A DNA stretch of 8,085 bases from Nitrospirota bacterium. GTDB taxonomy: Bacteria; Nitrospirota; Nitrospiria; Nitrospirales; UBA8639. The stretch is from contig CP070743.1 in assembly GCA_020348185.1 (NCBI GenBank), positions 1,923,654-1,931,738 of the forward strand. The letters are read 5' to 3'. This document shows positions 6,057 to 8,085 of the stretch, piece after piece (the stretch's first letter is position 1; each line of letters opens with the position of its first letter). Below the pieces are notes generated by a model. That model searched no databases, had not been told where the DNA came from, and saw only the letters and a list, made by a program, of their open reading frames with translations. A program made the position numbers and the translations under genes.

Positions 6057-6296
6057 GAAAAAATAAATATAAATACCCACCCAAGTTGGGGGGGGTAATG
6101 TAGAGAATGAAGAAAAAATGAATAAAATTCCGTGTTTTTCGGAAAGGTAGAGGTATCAGTTTTCTTTAAAAAAGGCAATCCATTTTCAAAGAATTATTGA
6201 AATCTGACCTGAAGCTTTCCAAATACTTCAAAAATGGAACGGGATGGAAAGGCATCTTCTGGATATTTTGTACGCTTTCCAAGGAACTCGACTCAA

Positions 6297-6325
6297 TTGC
6301 TAATTCATAGGTACCTGACTAGAAT
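6297..6325 (+). promoter_or_regulatory. Probable promoter of the cation/proton antiporter gene
   Basis: TTGCTA (6297-6302, 4 of 6) and TAGAAT (6320-6325, 5 of 6) are separated by exactly 17 bases. Initiation near 6332 would give a leader of about 40 bases. The copies of GCTTTCCAA at 6214-6222 and 6274-6282 lie just upstream, where an activator might bind. Confidence 0.5.
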
Positions 6326-6371
6326 GATCACCGCCGCTGATTTGTGATTCACCGAAGTTCAGAGTAAGGGT

Positions 6372-7457
6372 ATGGGGCTCAATCTTCTCCTGGTGTTTAT
6401 TCCGATAGCGCTGGTCCTGGACTGGTTTGAAGCCAATCCTATTTTAGTGTTTCTCGCGTCGGCTATTTCCATTGTCCCTCTTGCAGGACTCATGGGGAGA
6501 GCCACTGAGAATTTGGCTGTCTATGTTGGGACCACGGTTGGCGGGTTAATGACGGCGTCCTTGGGAAATGCCCCGGAACTCATTATTGCCTTATCAGCTC
6601 TTTCCAAAGGACTGACCGATGTGGTGAAAGCCTCGATCACCGGGGGTATTTTAGCGAATCTTCTGCTTGCGCTAGGCCTCGCCATGCTCTTGGGTGGCCT
6701 CCGCTATAAGCGGCAACGATTTAATACCACCGCAGCGGGTATGAGCGCGGGACTCTTGCTCTTGGCAGCTATAGGCCTCGTTGTTCCCGCACTTCATAAC
6801 TTTACCGTTGAAAAAGCCGAGGAATTGAGTTTCGAGATCGCTGTCGTTCTATTTTGTGTCTATATTCTCAGTTTGGTCTTTACCCTGGTGACTCACCGCC
6901 AACTCTTTCGGGAAGTTGAAACGGCTCCAGAGCCTTTGCCCAAATCCAGCAAGGGAACTACAGAAGAAATCAAGGAAGAGGAAGAGCTGGCCTGGGGAAA
7001 AAACAAAGCGTTGGGGATACTCGCCCTCGTCACGATCGCGATCGCCGTCATGAGCGAAGCCCTGACGGGAGCTATTGAACCTGCTGCTGATAGTCTGGGA
7101 CTCACACCCATCTTTGCCGGGGTCATTCTACTTGCCGGGACGGGAGCTGCCGCAGAACTCCTGAATGCCGTGCGCTTCGCCAGAAAGGGAAATATGGACC
7201 TGGCCTTTGGAATCGTTACCGGCTCAAGCACACAAATTGCCCTGTTTGTGGCCCCGGTCCTTGTCTTTGCCAGTTATTTTATGGGGGAGCCGATGGATTT
7301 GCTCTTTACGGCTTTCGAAGTTGCGGCCATCATGCTCACGGTCCTTATTGTCGCACGACTGACCACGGATGGAGAATGTCACTGGATGGAAGGCATCATG
7401 TTACTCGGAGTCTATTTGATCTTAGGAATCGGATTCTTCTATGTGCCCGTATCCTAG
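6372..7457 (+). CDS. Ca2+/H+ antiporter of the CaCA/CAX family, with variant second motif
   Basis: This 361-residue inner-membrane protein has roughly ten to eleven hydrophobic segments in two halves joined by an acidic loop (TEEIKEEEEL, about 197-206). This is the CAX architecture, and the length is usual. The first signature is intact: GNAPELIIALSALSKG (65-80), with essential E69, leading to ASITGGILANLLLALG. The second half has MDLAFGIVTGSSTQIALFVAP (275-295), also conserved. The other part of that signature, normally GNAAEH, reads GAAAEL (258-263): the acidic E262 is kept, but Asn is Ala and His is Leu. The family exchanges cytoplasmic Ca2+ or other divalent cations for protons. AAGGGT touches the ATG, so the ribosome binding site is poorly spaced. 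Upstream is a good promoter. The stop codon lies 4 bases from the stop of the convergent HEPN-like gene. Altered ion choice is possible but unproven. Confidence 0.92.
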   Translation: MGLNLLLVFIPIALVLDWFEANPILVFLASAISIVPLAGLMGRATENLAVYVGTTVGGLMTASLGNAPELIIALSALSKGLTDVVKASITGGILANLLLALGLAMLLGGLRYKRQRFNTTAAGMSAGLLLLAAIGLVVPALHNFTVEKAEELSFEIAVVLFCVYILSLVFTLVTHRQLFREVETAPEPLPKSSKGTTEEIKEEEELAWGKNKALGILALVTIAIAVMSEALTGAIEPAADSLGLTPIFAGVILLAGTGAAAELLNAVRFARKGNMDLAFGIVTGSSTQIALFVAPVLVFASYFMGEPMDLLFTAFEVAAIMLTVLIVARLTTDGECHWMEGIMLLGVYLILGIGFFYVPVS

Positions 7458-7461
7458 CGGC

Positions 7462-8019
7462 TCAGGATTGTGGCTCTGTTGCTTCCTCCAGTTCCGGATG
7501 TAGCTCAAGTAGCCTCCGCCGCAGGGCGCCTCGAATCTCCTGGAAAGCGAGGAAACTCACTTTGTGATCGGGATCAAAGAAAAATCGACGTTTCCCAAAA
7601 GCATGAGACCATTCGCCTAGCACATGGTCGATATCCATATGGATATCATGCCCTGCCATTTCTTTATACTGAACATGGGCAAGTTTGATAAAGTCACTGT
7701 TCTCCTTCAGCTCTTCAAAATACGTTTCAATGAGTTCCTGGCTGGATTTCCCTAATGCTTCAAAAAGCTTTTGAAGATCATCGCCGGTATAGGATTTCTG
7801 GTGATCGAGGTCGTACAAGCATTTCAAATACGCCTCTACCGCTAACCCCTTCAGCGCCATTAAGGAATGCAGCACGGAAGGATCGTTCGCGCGACTGGCA
7901 TATTTTGTGAGCAATAAGCCGGCCTTGGAATACCCTTCGGCTATTTGAAAACGGTTTTTTAAATCGTAGAGGAATTGAGCTTCGTCTTTCGGGGAATTCT
8001 TTTTCTTTTTCTCACTCAT
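7462..8019 (-). CDS. HEPN-like all-helical protein of unknown function
   Basis: This 185-residue soluble protein has no signal peptide and begins with a lysine-rich tail (MSEKKKKNSPK). The middle reads SLMALKGLAVEAYLKCLYDL (52-71) then GDDLQKLFEAL (79-89). This resembles the HEPN pattern of an 'A-x-E-x-x-LKxLL' helix followed by 'xHDLxxLxxxL', with Asp in place of the usual His. Later, VLGEWSHAFGKRRFFFDPDH (133-152) recalls the 'FxxWRYxYE' region of some HEPN proteins and contains one R-x6-H arrangement (R145-H152). HEPN proteins include RNases in toxin-antitoxin and defence systems as well as non-catalytic members. No nucleotidyltransferase or antitoxin gene is adjacent within the window, though the neighbour upstream is cut off. 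GAAGGA lies about eleven bases before the ATG. Assignment rests on pattern resemblance only, so an unrelated helical protein is possible. Confidence 0.65.
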   Translation of the reverse strand: MSEKKKKNSPKDEAQFLYDLKNRFQIAEGYSKAGLLLTKYASRANDPSVLHSLMALKGLAVEAYLKCLYDLDHQKSYTGDDLQKLFEALGKSSQELIETYFEELKENSDFIKLAHVQYKEMAGHDIHMDIDHVLGEWSHAFGKRRFFFDPDHKVSFLAFQEIRGALRRRLLELHPELEEATEPQS

Positions 8020-8053
8020 CCTACGTGAATCCTTCTTTTCTCCACTAAATTAC

Positions 8054-8066
8054 GGCTATTAAAGCC
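8054..8066 (+). terminator. Small hairpin followed by a T-run at the right edge
   Basis: GGCT-ATTAA-AGCC forms a 4-bp stem with a 5-base loop, followed by ATTTTTAT on the plus strand. It could weakly terminate rightward transcription, but no rightward gene precedes it. It lies in the upstream region of the leftward HEPN-like gene, whose promoter probably overlaps this AT-rich stretch (TATAAA is present on the minus strand). The stem is short, so this is tentative. Confidence 0.2.
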
Positions 8067-8085
8067 ATTTTTATAAAAGAAATCG

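Larger units (their letters stand above)
6045..6371. other. Divergent intergenic region, 327 bases
   Basis: This non-coding stretch separates the leftward DUF5132-like gene from the rightward cation antiporter gene. It holds a G8 tract with an imperfect palindrome (6075-6095) in the leader of the leftward gene. It also holds four alternating copies of the 6-mer GGAAAG or its complement (6141, 6215, 6246, 6275) and a probable promoter for the antiporter (6297-6325). Leftward promoter elements are not clear; the AT-rich stretch at about 6100-6180 probably contains them. I see no open reading frame, tRNA or recognised riboswitch. Confidence 0.6.

Noticed and set aside
6045..6080. Upstream ATG adding 12 residues to the DUF5132-like protein
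   Set aside because: The added segment contains the AAGGAG that serves the ATG at 6044, and no ribosome binding site precedes the upstream codon.
6893..7231. Minus-strand open frame of 112 codons inside the antiporter gene
   Set aside because: It is a shadow of the conserved CAX second repeat; the Ser/Ala-rich translation is typical of antisense frames.
1..8085. CRISPR arrays, tRNA or rRNA genes, insertion sequences, phage genes
   Set aside because: No regularly spaced repeats, cloverleaf sequences, transposase frames or terminal inverted repeats were seen.

Overview
This is a bacterial chromosomal window of moderate GC content (just under half by eye). It holds nine protein genes, all apparently intact, and no RNA genes, insertion sequences or CRISPR arrays. 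Strong Shine-Dalgarno sequences, sigma70-like promoters and Sec signal peptides point to a Gram-negative-type environmental bacterium. The gene mix and the short GC-rich hairpin repeat at the left edge would suit Nitrospirota or a proteobacterium, but no marker gene settles the phylum.

Left block (1-1790, leftward): a hairpin repeat, then an AurF/CmlI-like diiron oxygenase gene, preceded by a TetR-family regulator gene. The oxygenase promoter and the tetR promoter carry matching 18-bp palindromes of the same 7-4-7 design, each sitting in the -35/-10 spacer. This is the clearest regulatory logic in the window: an autoregulated repressor that also controls a putative N-oxygenase. The tetR transcript looks leaderless.

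Centre-left block (1839-5117, rightward): a promoter followed by three closely spaced genes. They encode an exported M20 zinc peptidase of the carboxypeptidase G2 type, a cytoplasmic ArsC-like low-molecular-weight phosphatase-fold arsenate reductase, and an exported metal-dependent amidohydrolase of the imidazolonepropionase/prolidase type. The two exported hydrolases could process acyl-amino acids or peptides outside the cytoplasm. Why arsenate reductase lies between them is unclear.

Centre-right block (5208-6044, leftward): a small DUF5132-like membrane protein with a Glu/Ala-rich tail, then an exported, very acidic protein with two PepSY repeats.

Right block: after a 327-base intergenic stretch comes a rightward Ca2+/H+ (CaCA) antiporter gene with an altered second signature motif. 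It converges, with only 4 bases between stop codons, on a leftward gene for a HEPN-like helical protein. The acidic PepSY protein, the small membrane protein and the antiporter together hint at a cation or envelope-stress theme, but that is inference.

The points most worth a second look are the paired TetR operators, the complete seven-ligand AurF-type diiron site and the degenerate CAX motif. I saw no clear evidence of a wholly new system.
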